A DNA stretch of 64,000 nucleotides, taken from assembly GCA_024235635.1 (NCBI GenBank), contig JACKMA010000001.1:1116001-1180000 (forward strand), in the 5' to 3' direction. The translations under genes were made by a program, and so were the position numbers. Each line of letters opens with the position of its first letter. The first letter of the stretch is position 1. The notes beneath the pieces were generated by a model, which did not search any database, had not been told where the DNA came from, and saw only the letters and a list, made by a program, of their open reading frames with translations. Below are positions 1 through 8,277 of the stretch, piece by piece. Source of the DNA: Zoogloeaceae bacterium. Lineage in GTDB: Bacteria; Pseudomonadota; Gammaproteobacteria; Burkholderiales; Rhodocyclaceae.

Positions 1-1713
1 CTCGGCGGCTTCGACGTGGACCACGGCGGATTCCGCCCCGTCGGTCGCGGCCTGGGCCTCGGCTGCAACGCCCGGCGTCGCGTCGGATGCCGCAGCCGCG
101 TGTTCGGCAGTGGCCGAGGCAGCTGCGGCGGTCTCGGCGGCGGGCTGCTCGGTCGCCACGTCGGCCGCCTTCTCGACCTCGGACGAAACCGATTCTGCAG
201 GCGGCGCGGCAGTTTCGGATTCCGTCGCCGCGGCCGGCTCGGTGCGCTCGGCAGGCGCGGCGCTCACGGCAGGATCTGCTGCCGGTGCGGATTCCGCGGC
301 AGCCTCGGCCGCAGGCGCCGCCTCGGCAGCCGGAGCGGCCTCCGACTGGGGCGCGGCCTGCGCTGGTTCGGGCGTCTCGGGCGGTGCTGCCGGCTCTGCC
401 TGCGGTGCGGGTTCGACCACAGGCGCTGCTTCGGCGGCCGGTGCTGCTTGCGCGGCAGGTGCCGGTTCGGCAGCCACGGCTGTCGCCGGTTGATCGGCCT
501 CCACCGGCGCCCGTCCGATCGCCGGCGAGCGCTCCTGCAGCGCGCGCAGCTCGGTATAGGTGTCTTCCAGCATCGGCACCTGATCGGCGTCGAGCTTGAC
601 GCGCGCCAGTTCATCGAGCTGGGTCAGCGCATGGCCGACGACCTCGGTGCCGGTGTCGAAATAGCCCCTGAGCCACTCGGAGGCCAGTTGCAGATCGGTG
701 TGGTAGGTCTTGTCGTCGCGCGCCAGCAGCGACAGCCGCGCCGACAACAACCGCAAGCGGAGGTTTTCGCGCAGGAACACGTCCTGGGTCGGCGAGATCA
801 GGGCGGGGTCCGGCCGATCGAGCCGCTCGATGCGCACCAGCGAACTGATCTCGGCCCACAGGTCGCGACCGACCTGCTTGAGCTTCTCCGGCACCGAATC
901 CGGAATCGGCGCCTCGCCCATGTCGGTCTTGGGCGGCGACTTGGTGTAGGCAAGTGGCATGCGCTCGATCGCCGACACCAGTACCTCGATGCGAGCAGCG
1001 ATGCCGACGACGTCGAGCCGTGGCGCGCCGGCCAGTCGGTCGATGTCCTTCAGCAGCGCCTTGCGCAGACGCACCAGCGACATCGCGTCGGCGCGGGCGA
1101 GACGCGTTTCCGCCGCTCGCAGGGCCGCCAGCGCGGCGTCGATGTTGCCGGCCAGCTGCAGTTGCTGGAGGGCCAGACCCAGCGTCTGCTCGACCTCGAT
1201 CAGCAACTGATCCTCACGATTGCGAGCCAGCGATTCGTAAAGCGCGCCCACCGCCGCCTGCTGGCGACGAGTTTCGGCCAGCTCGGCTTCCGCGGTCGCC
1301 AGGCGACGCTGCAGGTCGGCGACCGACTCGAGCCCCTGGCGCGCCGCGACACGGGCTGCGCGCGCGATTTCCTCGCCTTCTCCGGTACGGGCATTGACGT
1401 CGCTGCGCAGCACGTCCGCGTCCCGCTGCAGATCGCGGGCGCTGTCGCGCAGGGCCTGGGCATCCTGGCGCATGGTCTGCATCACCTCGCCACTTGCCTT
1501 GCCCTGGTACCACAGCCAGCCGATCGCTGCGAACGCCAGCAACAGGCCGATTGCCAATACCGCGACGAGGCGCGAACCGCCGCCTCGTTCCGGGGTCTCC
1601 TCCCGCTCGAGCGTCTCCTGCTCCACACCCGAACCCTCCGCCTGTGCACTCGTGCCATTGTTGTCTTCGGACGCAGGCGACGCCGAAGTAAGCACTGAGG
1701 TCTCTTGGTTCAT
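1..1713 (-). CDS. hemX: HemX family protein (partial, C-terminus off the left edge)
   Basis: The reading frame starts with ATG at 1713 and stays open for 571 codons to the window edge, so the stop lies outside. Residues about 1-45 are polar. A single membrane span follows at about 47-68, and then a coiled-coil-rich periplasmic region, the usual HemX layout of a cytoplasmic N-tail, one anchor and a helical domain. HemX is encoded after hemD in many proteobacteria and is often mislabelled as uroporphyrinogen-III methyltransferase; no methyltransferase motif is seen here. Its role is unsettled, with tetrapyrrole enzyme scaffolding the usual suggestion. From about residue 405 onward (positions below roughly 500) the protein becomes a low-complexity Ala/Glu/Pro/Val tail of at least 165 residues, which makes it much longer than the usual 370-400 residues. 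It starts 9 bp after hemD. Confidence 0.8.
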   Translation of the reverse strand, partial: MNQETSVLTSASPASEDNNGTSAQAEGSGVEQETLEREETPERGGGSRLVAVLAIGLLLAFAAIGWLWYQGKASGEVMQTMRQDAQALRDSARDLQRDADVLRSDVNARTGEGEEIARAARVAARQGLESVADLQRRLATAEAELAETRRQQAAVGALYESLARNREDQLLIEVEQTLGLALQQLQLAGNIDAALAALRAAETRLARADAMSLVRLRKALLKDIDRLAGAPRLDVVGIAARIEVLVSAIERMPLAYTKSPPKTDMGEAPIPDSVPEKLKQVGRDLWAEISSLVRIERLDRPDPALISPTQDVFLRENLRLRLLSARLSLLARDDKTYHTDLQLASEWLRGYFDTGTEVVGHALTQLDELARVKLDADQVPMLEDTYTELRALQERSPAIGRAPVEADQPATAVAAEPAPAAQAAPAAEAAPVVEPAPQAEPAAPPETPEPAQAAPQSEAAPAAEAAPAAEAAAESAPAADPAVSAAPAERTEPAAATESETAAPPAESVSSEVEKAADVATEQPAAETAAAASATAEHAAAASDATPGVAAEAQAATDGAESAVVHVEAAE

Positions 1714-1722
1714 CCGGCAATC

Positions 1723-2505
1723 TTAACCGACGTGTTGAAAATGGGCATCCAGTCCGGCCAATATTCCTGCGTCTCCGGGACCGGTCGTGAAAATCGTATC
1801 GAAACCATGTTCGGCTGCGCGCTCGGCAATGCGCGAATGGGGCACGAAGATCGGCAGTCGGACGAGTTCGCCGAGTCCGCCGTCGCCGGCCATGATCGCG
1901 AGATTGCCCAGCGCTTCACTGCTTGTCACCACCAGCGCGGACAGTCGACGCTGGCGCGCCGCCTCGAGCAGCACGCCGGCATCGCCGGCCGGCACCCGGC
2001 GGCGATAGCAGCTCAGGTGTTGCACCCGGGCCCCCCGGCGCTCGGCTTCACGACCGAGCAGGTCGCGCCCGCCGTCGCCGCGGAGGATCAACAGGTTCCG
2101 CCCTGCGAGCGCTGCCGGCGCGAACTCTGGCAACGACAATACCGCTTCGCTGTCGGCCCCGCCTTCGGGGGCGATCACCTCGGAAAAGCCATGGCGCTCG
2201 AGCGCGACGCGGGTGCCGAGGCCGACACCGGCGACCCGCAATCGTGGGGGCCAGGCGGCACGCCCGCCGAGGGCGGCAAGACAATGATCGACCGCATTCG
2301 GACTGACGAAGAAGGCGATGTCGTAGTGCCCGAGGGCATCGCGTATGGCGCGGATCTCGTCGCAATCATCGATCGCCTCGATCGCGATCAGCGGAAACAC
2401 GAGGACCGTGCCGCCGCGCCCCGAGATTCCGGCCTCGAGCGCCCGGCACTGGGCTTCCGGCCGGGTCACTGCGATGCATCGTCCGGCCAGGGATGAGGGA
2501 TTCAC
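1723..2505 (-). CDS. hemD: Uroporphyrinogen-III synthase
   Basis: This 260-residue protein should cyclise hydroxymethylbilane to uroporphyrinogen III in the cytoplasm, the branch-point step of haem, sirohaem and B12 synthesis. HemD sequences are poorly conserved, but the expected landmarks are present: TRPE near residues 14-17, FPLI at 37-40, the VSPNAV block at about 67-72, GVGLGTR at 93-99, and the second-domain VVTSSEAL stretch at about 190-197. Length matches the family (about 250-270). It lies 10 bp downstream of hemC and 9 bp upstream of hemX, so hemC-hemD-hemX is a probable operon. The context makes the assignment much safer than the sequence alone would. Confidence 0.9.
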   Translation of the reverse strand: MNPSSLAGRCIAVTRPEAQCRALEAGISGRGGTVLVFPLIAIEAIDDCDEIRAIRDALGHYDIAFFVSPNAVDHCLAALGGRAAWPPRLRVAGVGLGTRVALERHGFSEVIAPEGGADSEAVLSLPEFAPAALAGRNLLILRGDGGRDLLGREAERRGARVQHLSCYRRRVPAGDAGVLLEAARQRRLSALVVTSSEALGNLAIMAGDGGLGELVRLPIFVPHSRIAERAAEHGFDTIFTTGPGDAGILAGLDAHFQHVG

Positions 2506-2515
2506 CGCGGTCGGC

Positions 2516-3454
2516 TCAGCCGAGTTCCGCGAGGATCTGATCGGCGCCCTGTGCCCTCAACTCGTCGGCCAGCGCCTGGCCGAGGGCTTCTGCGCCGTCG
2601 ACCGGGCCGGAGCGCTCGCTATGGGCGAAGCGGGTGCCGTCGGGCCGGGCGACGAAGCCGCGCAGCCAAAGACCATCGTCGCGGGCCACGGCATAGGCGC
2701 CCAGCGGCACTTCGCAGCTGCCGGCGAGCGCGCGCGAAACCGCACGCTCGGCGACGACACAGGCGGCGGTCGTCGGATCGTTCAACGGCGCCATCCACGC
2801 CGCCACCTCGGGTCTCGAGGCCAGCGCCTCGATGCCGAGCGCACCCTGCCCCGCGGCCGGCAGCGAGACCTCGGCCGGCAGTTCGGCGCGGATCCGTTCG
2901 CCCAGTCCCAGCCGCTTGAGGCCCGCAGCGGCCAGGATGATCGCGTCGTACTGGCCTTCGTCGAGCTTGCGCAGCCGGGTGTCGAGATTGCCGCGCAGGC
3001 TGGTCACCGCGAGCATCGGATACTGGGCGTGAAGCTGGGCCTCGCGTCGCAGGCTGGAGGTGCCGACCACGGCCCCCGGCGGCATGTCGTCGAGACTGTC
3101 GTAGCGATTCGACACGAAGGCGTCGAGGGGCACCTCCCGCTCCGAAATGCAGACCAGCGCGAAGTCTTCGGCCAACTGCATCGGCACGTCCTTCATCGAG
3201 TGCACGGCGATGTCGGCACGACGGTCGAGCAGCGCCGTTTCGAGCTCCTTGACGAACAGCCCCTTGCCGCCGACCTTGGCGAGGGGACGATCGAGAATCT
3301 GGTCGCCACGCGTGGTCATGCCCAGCAACTCGACGCTGCATGTCGGATACAGCGCCTCGAGGCGCGCCTTGACGTGTTCCGCCTGCCACAGCGCGAGCCG
3401 GCTCTCTCGGGTGGCGATGACGATGCGGCTGGGTACGGATTTGGGATCGGTCAC
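2516..3454 (-). CDS. hemC: Porphobilinogen deaminase (hydroxymethylbilane synthase)
   Basis: HemC polymerises four porphobilinogen units into hydroxymethylbilane. A GTG start at 3454 gives 312 residues, the usual family length; longer forms of this frame run back through the divergent ppc gene and are not credible. Motifs seen: ATRESRLALWQ near residues 14-24, HSMKDVP at 85-91 (catalytic Asp), GTSSLRR at 131-137, RGNLDTR at 154-160, and AGSCEVPLGAY, whose Cys247 is the expected attachment site of the dipyrromethane cofactor. It is the first gene of hemC-hemD-hemX and is divergent from ppc, with 175 bp between start codons. No strong Shine-Dalgarno sequence precedes the GTG. Confidence 0.95.
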   Translation of the reverse strand: MTDPKSVPSRIVIATRESRLALWQAEHVKARLEALYPTCSVELLGMTTRGDQILDRPLAKVGGKGLFVKELETALLDRRADIAVHSMKDVPMQLAEDFALVCISEREVPLDAFVSNRYDSLDDMPPGAVVGTSSLRREAQLHAQYPMLAVTSLRGNLDTRLRKLDEGQYDAIILAAAGLKRLGLGERIRAELPAEVSLPAAGQGALGIEALASRPEVAAWMAPLNDPTTAACVVAERAVSRALAGSCEVPLGAYAVARDDGLWLRGFVARPDGTRFAHSERSGPVDGAEALGQALADELRAQGADQILAELG

Positions 3455-3560
3455 GTCTGGCTCGCTCGGAAACGGATCGTCGGCATCGCTGCGCGCGCAT
3501 CGTATTGCCTGTCGCAACGCAACATCAGGGTTCGCACCTATGGCGCTGACAGCGGCAGCG

Positions 3561-3569
3561 ATTCTAGCA
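3561..3569 (-). promoter_or_regulatory. Possible extended -10 promoter for hemC
   Basis: Read on the minus strand, this is TGCTAGAAT, an extended -10 element (TGn plus TAGAAT). It would start transcription about 100 nt upstream of the hemC GTG. No good -35 hexamer is seen at 17 bp, which is common for extended -10 promoters. Confidence 0.35.
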
Positions 3570-3629
3570 TGGCGAAGGACGACGACCGGACTACCCCCCA
3601 ACGAAGCCACCCGATCGGCAGGAGACGTC

Positions 3630-6359
3630 ATGGCGCAGGACAAGGACCAACCATTGCGGGAGGACGTACGACTGCTCGGACGCATGCTCGGCGACACCGT
3701 GCGCGACTGCGAGGGTGATGCCGTATTCGACCTGATCGAGCGAGTGCGCCAATGCTCGGTGCGCTTCCGGCGCGACGACGATCTCGACGCCCGCCGCGAG
3801 CTCGAGGCAACCCTCGACGCGCTCTCGCGCGACGACACGATCCATGTCGTCCGTGCATTCAGCTACTTTTCGCACCTGGCGAATCTGGCCGAGGACCAGC
3901 ACCACATCCGGCGCTCGCGCGCCCACCTGATCGCCGGCTCACCGCCGCGCGAAGGCAGCCTTGCCCACGCACTGGTGCGCGCAAGTGCCGGCGGCGTCGA
4001 TGCCGATGCACTGGTCGCGTTCTTCGTCGGCGCGCTGGTGGTGCCGGTGCTGACCGCACACCCCACCGAAGTCCAACGCAAGAGCATCCTGAACTGCCAG
4101 ATGGCGATCGCCAGACTGCTCGACGAACGCGACCGCATGGCACTAACGCCCGACGAGGCAGCCGACAACGACGAGGCGTTGCGTCGCGGCGTGCTGACCC
4201 TGTGGCAGACGCGGATGCTGCGGCCGGCCAAGCTCGCGGTCGCCGACGAAGTCGCCAACGGCCTGTCCTACCACGACTACACCTTCCTGGCGGAGCTGCC
4301 CCGCCTGTACTGCTGGCTCGAAGACCACCTTTCGGCAGACGGCGACCGGGCGGAGTTGCCGCCCTTCCTGCGGATCGGCAGCTGGATCGGTGGCGACCGC
4401 GACGGCAACCCCTTCGTTACCGCCGCGGTACTGCGCGACGCATTGCGAATGCAGAGTGACCGGGCGCTCGCCCACTACGAGCGCGAACTCACGGTGCTGG
4501 CATCGCAGCTGTCGCTGGCGAATCTGCTGGTGCCGGCGTCGGATTCCCTGCTGGCGCTCGCCGACGCCATCGGCGGGCACAATCCCCACCGCGAGGACGA
4601 GCCCTATCGCCGCGCGCTAGAACATATCGGAGCGCGGCTGGCCGCGACCCGCCGCCGCTCTCCGGTCGGCGGTGGTGCCGACACGACGGCCCGTGCCTAC
4701 GACGACGCCGAGGCCCTCGCCGCCGACCTCCAGGTGGTGCACGACTCACTGCTCGCCAACGGCTCGGGGCGACTGGCCCGCGGACGGTTGCGGCGGCTGC
4801 GCCGGGCGGTTTCGGTATTCGGATTCCACCTGGCCTCAATCGACCTGCGCCAGAATTCGGACGTGCATGAACGGGTCGTCGCGGAGTTGCTCGAAGTGGC
4901 GCATCCCGGCACCGCCTACCGGGCGCTCGACGAGGCGGCCCGCATCGAATTGCTGGCGCAGGCGATGACCGATCCGCGTCCGCTGCACTCGCCCTACCTC
5001 GACTATTCCGACGAGACCGACGACGAGCTGGCGATATTCGCGGCGGCCCGAACCGCCCACCGATGCTACGGCCAGGCGTCCGTGCCGAACTGCATCATCT
5101 CGAAGACCGACGGCGTCTCCGACGTGCTCGAACTGGCCCTGCTGTTGAAGGAATCGGGTCTGCTCGATCCGGCCGGCGGACGGCTGGCCGTCAACATCAT
5201 CCCGCTGTTCGAGACCATCGGCGATCTCGAAGCCGCTCCGGCGACGATGGACCGCCTGTTTTCCCTGCCCGCCTACAAGCGCTTGCTGGCCTCGCGCGAG
5301 ATGACCCAGGAGGTCATGCTCGGCTACTCAGACTCCAACAAGGACGGCGGCTTCCTGACCTCCGGCTGGGCCCTGTACAAGGCCGAGATCGCGCTGATCG
5401 ACGTCTTCCGTCGCCACGGCGTGCGCATGCGGCTGTTCCACGGCCGCGGCGGGTCGGTCGGCCGCGGCGGCGGCCCGAGCTACCAGGCGATCCTGGCGCA
5501 GCCGGGCGGCGCGGTTCAGGGACAGATCCGCCTGACCGAGCAGGGTGAGGTGATCGCCGCAAAATATGGCAACGCCGAGGTCGGCCGACGCAACCTCGAG
5601 GTGCTGGTCGCCGCGACACTCGAGGCCAGCCTGTTCGCCGACGCCGAACCGGCACCGCGGCCGGCAGACCTCGAGGCGATGGATGAACTGTCGTCGAGTG
5701 CGTATCGCGCCTATCGCGCGCTGGTCTACGAGACGGAAGGCTTCGAACGCTACTTCCGGGAGTCGACGGTGATCGGCGAGATCGCCAACCTGAACATCGG
5801 CTCGCGTCCGGCCGCGCGCAAGCCGAGCGCGGCAATCGAAGACCTGCGGGCCATCCCGTGGGTGTTCAGCTGGTCTCAGTGCCGGCTGATGCTGCCGGGC
5901 TGGTACGGCTTCGGATCAGCCGTCGAGGCCTTTCTCGCGCACCATGGCGAAGCGGGCCTCGAGCATCTGAGGGCGATGAACAGGGACTGGGGCTTCTTCT
6001 CGACACTGCTGTCCAACATGGACATGGTGCTGGCCAAGACCGATCTCGCGATCGCCAGCCGTTATGCCGGACTGGTCCGTGACAGTGACCTGCGCGACCG
6101 GATCTTCGGCCGCATCCGCGCGGAGCACGCGGCCACCGTCGAGGCCTTGCTCGAGATCACCGGCCAGCAAGCGTTGCTCGACGGCAATCCGTTGTTGCGA
6201 CGTTCGATCCGCAACCGGTTTCCGTATCTCGATCCGCTCAACCACGTCCAGGTCGAAATGCTCCACCGCCATCGCGAAGGCAGCGCAGACGAGCGCATCA
6301 AGCGCGGCATCCATCTGTCGATCAACGGCATCGCCGCCGGCTTGCGCAACAGCGGCTAA
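3630..6359 (+). CDS. ppc: Phosphoenolpyruvate carboxylase
   Basis: This 909-residue enzyme carboxylates phosphoenolpyruvate to oxaloacetate, an anaplerotic reaction. The ATG at 3630 follows an AGGAG ribosome-binding site at 3620-3624; the in-frame extension upstream is antisense to hemC and is rejected. Signatures: TAHPTEVQRKS at residues 142-152 with the catalytic His144, the YSDSNKDGGF block at about 568-577, and the FHGRGGSVGRGGGPS phosphate-binding loop at about 603-617. Family length is normal. The protein ends in Asn-Ser-Gly, whereas nearly all PEP carboxylases end in Asn-Thr-Gly, a tail that contributes to the active site; Ser for Thr is conservative. The neighbouring hem genes and algR are on the opposite strand. 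Confidence 0.97.
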   Translation: MAQDKDQPLREDVRLLGRMLGDTVRDCEGDAVFDLIERVRQCSVRFRRDDDLDARRELEATLDALSRDDTIHVVRAFSYFSHLANLAEDQHHIRRSRAHLIAGSPPREGSLAHALVRASAGGVDADALVAFFVGALVVPVLTAHPTEVQRKSILNCQMAIARLLDERDRMALTPDEAADNDEALRRGVLTLWQTRMLRPAKLAVADEVANGLSYHDYTFLAELPRLYCWLEDHLSADGDRAELPPFLRIGSWIGGDRDGNPFVTAAVLRDALRMQSDRALAHYERELTVLASQLSLANLLVPASDSLLALADAIGGHNPHREDEPYRRALEHIGARLAATRRRSPVGGGADTTARAYDDAEALAADLQVVHDSLLANGSGRLARGRLRRLRRAVSVFGFHLASIDLRQNSDVHERVVAELLEVAHPGTAYRALDEAARIELLAQAMTDPRPLHSPYLDYSDETDDELAIFAAARTAHRCYGQASVPNCIISKTDGVSDVLELALLLKESGLLDPAGGRLAVNIIPLFETIGDLEAAPATMDRLFSLPAYKRLLASREMTQEVMLGYSDSNKDGGFLTSGWALYKAEIALIDVFRRHGVRMRLFHGRGGSVGRGGGPSYQAILAQPGGAVQGQIRLTEQGEVIAAKYGNAEVGRRNLEVLVAATLEASLFADAEPAPRPADLEAMDELSSSAYRAYRALVYETEGFERYFRESTVIGEIANLNIGSRPAARKPSAAIEDLRAIPWVFSWSQCRLMLPGWYGFGSAVEAFLAHHGEAGLEHLRAMNRDWGFFSTLLSNMDMVLAKTDLAIASRYAGLVRDSDLRDRIFGRIRAEHAATVEALLEITGQQALLDGNPLLRRSIRNRFPYLDPLNHVQVEMLHRHREGSADERIKRGIHLSINGIAAGLRNSG

Positions 6360-6374
6360 AGGCAGCGGCGATGA

Positions 6375-7127
6375 TCAGAGCTTGAGGGCGGTCTTGACCG
6401 AAGGCCACTGGCGGCGACTGATCGACAAGGGCTGACCGACGCCGTCGAGCAGAACGGCCCAGTGGGGATCGCCCTCGCTCCCGCCCTGTCGTTCGACCCC
6501 GAGCACAGCCGATCGCGCCACCAGGCAGTTGCGGTGAATCCGCAGAAAGCGGGTGCCGAACTCCTCTTCGAGCTGCACCAGGGATTCGTCGAGCACGTAG
6601 TCGCGCTCGATGGTATGAGCAGTGACGTACTTGAGTTCTGCCTTGAGGTAGCGCACGTCCTCGACCGGCACGAGCAGGATGCGGCCGCGCTCGGTGACAC
6701 TGAAATTGACGCGCGCGCCGTCCGGCTCGATGTCCCCATCGTCCTTGCCGCGTGCGCGACGGAACTTGCCCAGGGCCTCGGCCAGCCGCGAGGCACGCAC
6801 CGGCTTCAGCAGGTAGTCGATGGCTGCGACGTCGAACGCGGTGACCGCGTATTCGTCGTACGCCGTGGTGAAGATCACGCCGGGCGCATTCGGCCGCTCG
6901 GCGACCTGGCGCGCGAATTCGACGCCGTCCATCACCGGCATGCGCACGTCGGCGAACACCAGGTCCACCTCCTCGCTGTCGAGCAGGCGCAGGGCCTCGG
7001 CGCCGTTGGCCACCATCGCCACCACCTGCGTCGGCTCGTCCGCGGCGATGTCGCCCAGCAGGTCCCGCATGCGAGCTCTGGCGAGTGCCTCGTCGTCGAC
7101 GATCAGGACCTTCATCGGTTCAGTCAT
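6375..7127 (-). CDS. algR: AlgR-like LytTR response regulator
   Basis: A 250-residue response regulator. It has an N-terminal receiver domain (residues about 5-125, phospho-acceptor Asp60 in the FADVRMP segment, Lys near 112 in LLKPV) and a C-terminal LytTR DNA-binding domain (about 145-250). It overlaps the upstream sensor gene by four bases (ATGA, 7124-7127), so the pair is translationally coupled. In Pseudomonas the AlgZ/AlgR pair also sits between argH and hemC and controls envelope and type IV pilus functions. The order here is the same apart from an inserted ppc. Targets in this organism are unknown. An alternative start is Met5. Confidence 0.88.
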   Translation of the reverse strand: MTEPMKVLIVDDEALARARMRDLLGDIAADEPTQVVAMVANGAEALRLLDSEEVDLVFADVRMPVMDGVEFARQVAERPNAPGVIFTTAYDEYAVTAFDVAAIDYLLKPVRASRLAEALGKFRRARGKDDGDIEPDGARVNFSVTERGRILLVPVEDVRYLKAELKYVTAHTIERDYVLDESLVQLEEEFGTRFLRIHRNCLVARSAVLGVERQGGSEGDPHWAVLLDGVGQPLSISRRQWPSVKTALKL

Positions 7128-8089
7128 GCGGCCTTCCTCCGGTACGGCAGGCGAATGCGGACGCGATACTGGTCGGCATCCGCCTCGACTGCCAGCGATG
7201 CCTCGAGGTCGAAGAACAGCATCAGGCGCTCGCGAATGTTCTCCATCGCCATCTGGTTGCCGGCATGCGTCTTCCCCGCCCGGGCCACCGGATTGCTCAC
7301 CTCCAGCACCACGTCACCTCCCCGCAGCAATCCCTTGACGGCGACCAATCCCGGCTCCGACAGAGGTTCGATCCCATGATAGACCGCGTTCTCGACCAGC
7401 GGCTGCAGCATCAATGGTGGAATCAGCGCATCGCCGGGCAGGTCCTCCAGGTCGATATCCACCTGCAGCCGATCACCCAGGCGCAGGCGCTCCAGTCCCA
7501 AATAGCGTTCGCATAAAGCGAGCTCGTCGTCAATGGTAATCAGTTCGCGATTTTCCTTCATCACCGCGCGAAATACATCCGACATTTCCTCGAGCGCCTG
7601 TTCCGCCCGCCGCGGGTCGCTGCGAATCACGCCGAGTACGGCGTTCAGGCTGTTGAACAGGAAATGCGGGCGCATCCGCACGGTCAGCGCCTGCAGCCGG
7701 GCTTCGGCCAGGGATGGCGTCAGCAGCTTCTCGCGATAGTCGAAATAGGCGAGCGCGACCGCAGCAACCACGGCCGACCAAAGCGAAGCACCGACGCTGC
7801 CGTAGGGCGAGCTGCCCGCCAGCATCTCGGACAATGCGGTGGTGGCGACGGCCACGGCCAACACCATGGCGGCCGCATGTCGGTAGCGGATCGAGGCCAG
7901 CGACGGCTGCAGCAGATACAGCAGCGATACGCTGAGGAACAGGGGCAGTTCCAGTCGGGCTGCCAGCAGCAGGGCCCGCTGCAGCAGATCCTGTGGCGCC
8001 CCCGACTGAACCACGACGGTCGCAGCCGCAGCCGCGTGCACCAGCAGCAACAGCCGCAGGATGATGCCGAAATTGCGGAAGTCGGGCAT
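7124..8089 (-). CDS. algZ: AlgZ/FimS-like sensor histidine kinase (LytS family)
   Basis: A membrane sensor of about 321 residues with four hydrophobic segments in the first 118 residues, then a His_kinase domain with PHFLFNSLN at 141-149 (His142 is the expected phosphorylation site) and a HATPase region with VENAVYHGIEP. Lacking classical HisKA boxes and having the FxFN-type motif, it belongs to the LytS/AlgZ family. I prefer the ATG at 8089 over the one at 8110. A TATAAA -10 element at 8115-8120 would start transcription at about 8108, leaving no leader for the upstream codon. It is divergent from argH and coupled to algR. Unorthodox kinases of this type can lack autophosphorylation, so activity is inferred. 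Confidence 0.85.
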   Translation of the reverse strand: MPDFRNFGIILRLLLLVHAAAAATVVVQSGAPQDLLQRALLLAARLELPLFLSVSLLYLLQPSLASIRYRHAAAMVLAVAVATTALSEMLAGSSPYGSVGASLWSAVVAAVALAYFDYREKLLTPSLAEARLQALTVRMRPHFLFNSLNAVLGVIRSDPRRAEQALEEMSDVFRAVMKENRELITIDDELALCERYLGLERLRLGDRLQVDIDLEDLPGDALIPPLMLQPLVENAVYHGIEPLSEPGLVAVKGLLRGGDVVLEVSNPVARAGKTHAGNQMAMENIRERLMLFFDLEASLAVEADADQYRVRIRLPYRRKAA

Positions 8090-8114
8090 ACGCCGGGCTC
8101 GGCCTTGCATTTGC

Positions 8115-8120
8115 TTTATA
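8115..8120 (-). promoter_or_regulatory. Possible -10 element for algZ-algR
   Basis: The minus-strand reading is TATAAA, 26 bp upstream of the preferred algZ ATG, in the 188-bp space divergent from argH. The matching -35 region is weak. It was used to choose between two algZ starts. Confidence 0.35.
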
Positions 8121-8277
8121 CTCGTCTATTCGGTGGACGCACACGTCCGCAACCTTAGGGGCAAACGCCGCCGGCGGCCGGCGGCCGTTCCGAGCGGCAG
8201 TCCGGACGTGACGGGCGGCGGTGCGGATCGGCGCGGATCGATCCGCCGGGTGCCCCGCCTGAGAAGACCCCGGAATT

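Noticed and set aside
3455..3838. A 128-codon N-terminal extension of hemC
   Set aside because: It would overlap the ppc coding sequence and lacks HemC similarity; the GTG at 3454 gives the normal length.
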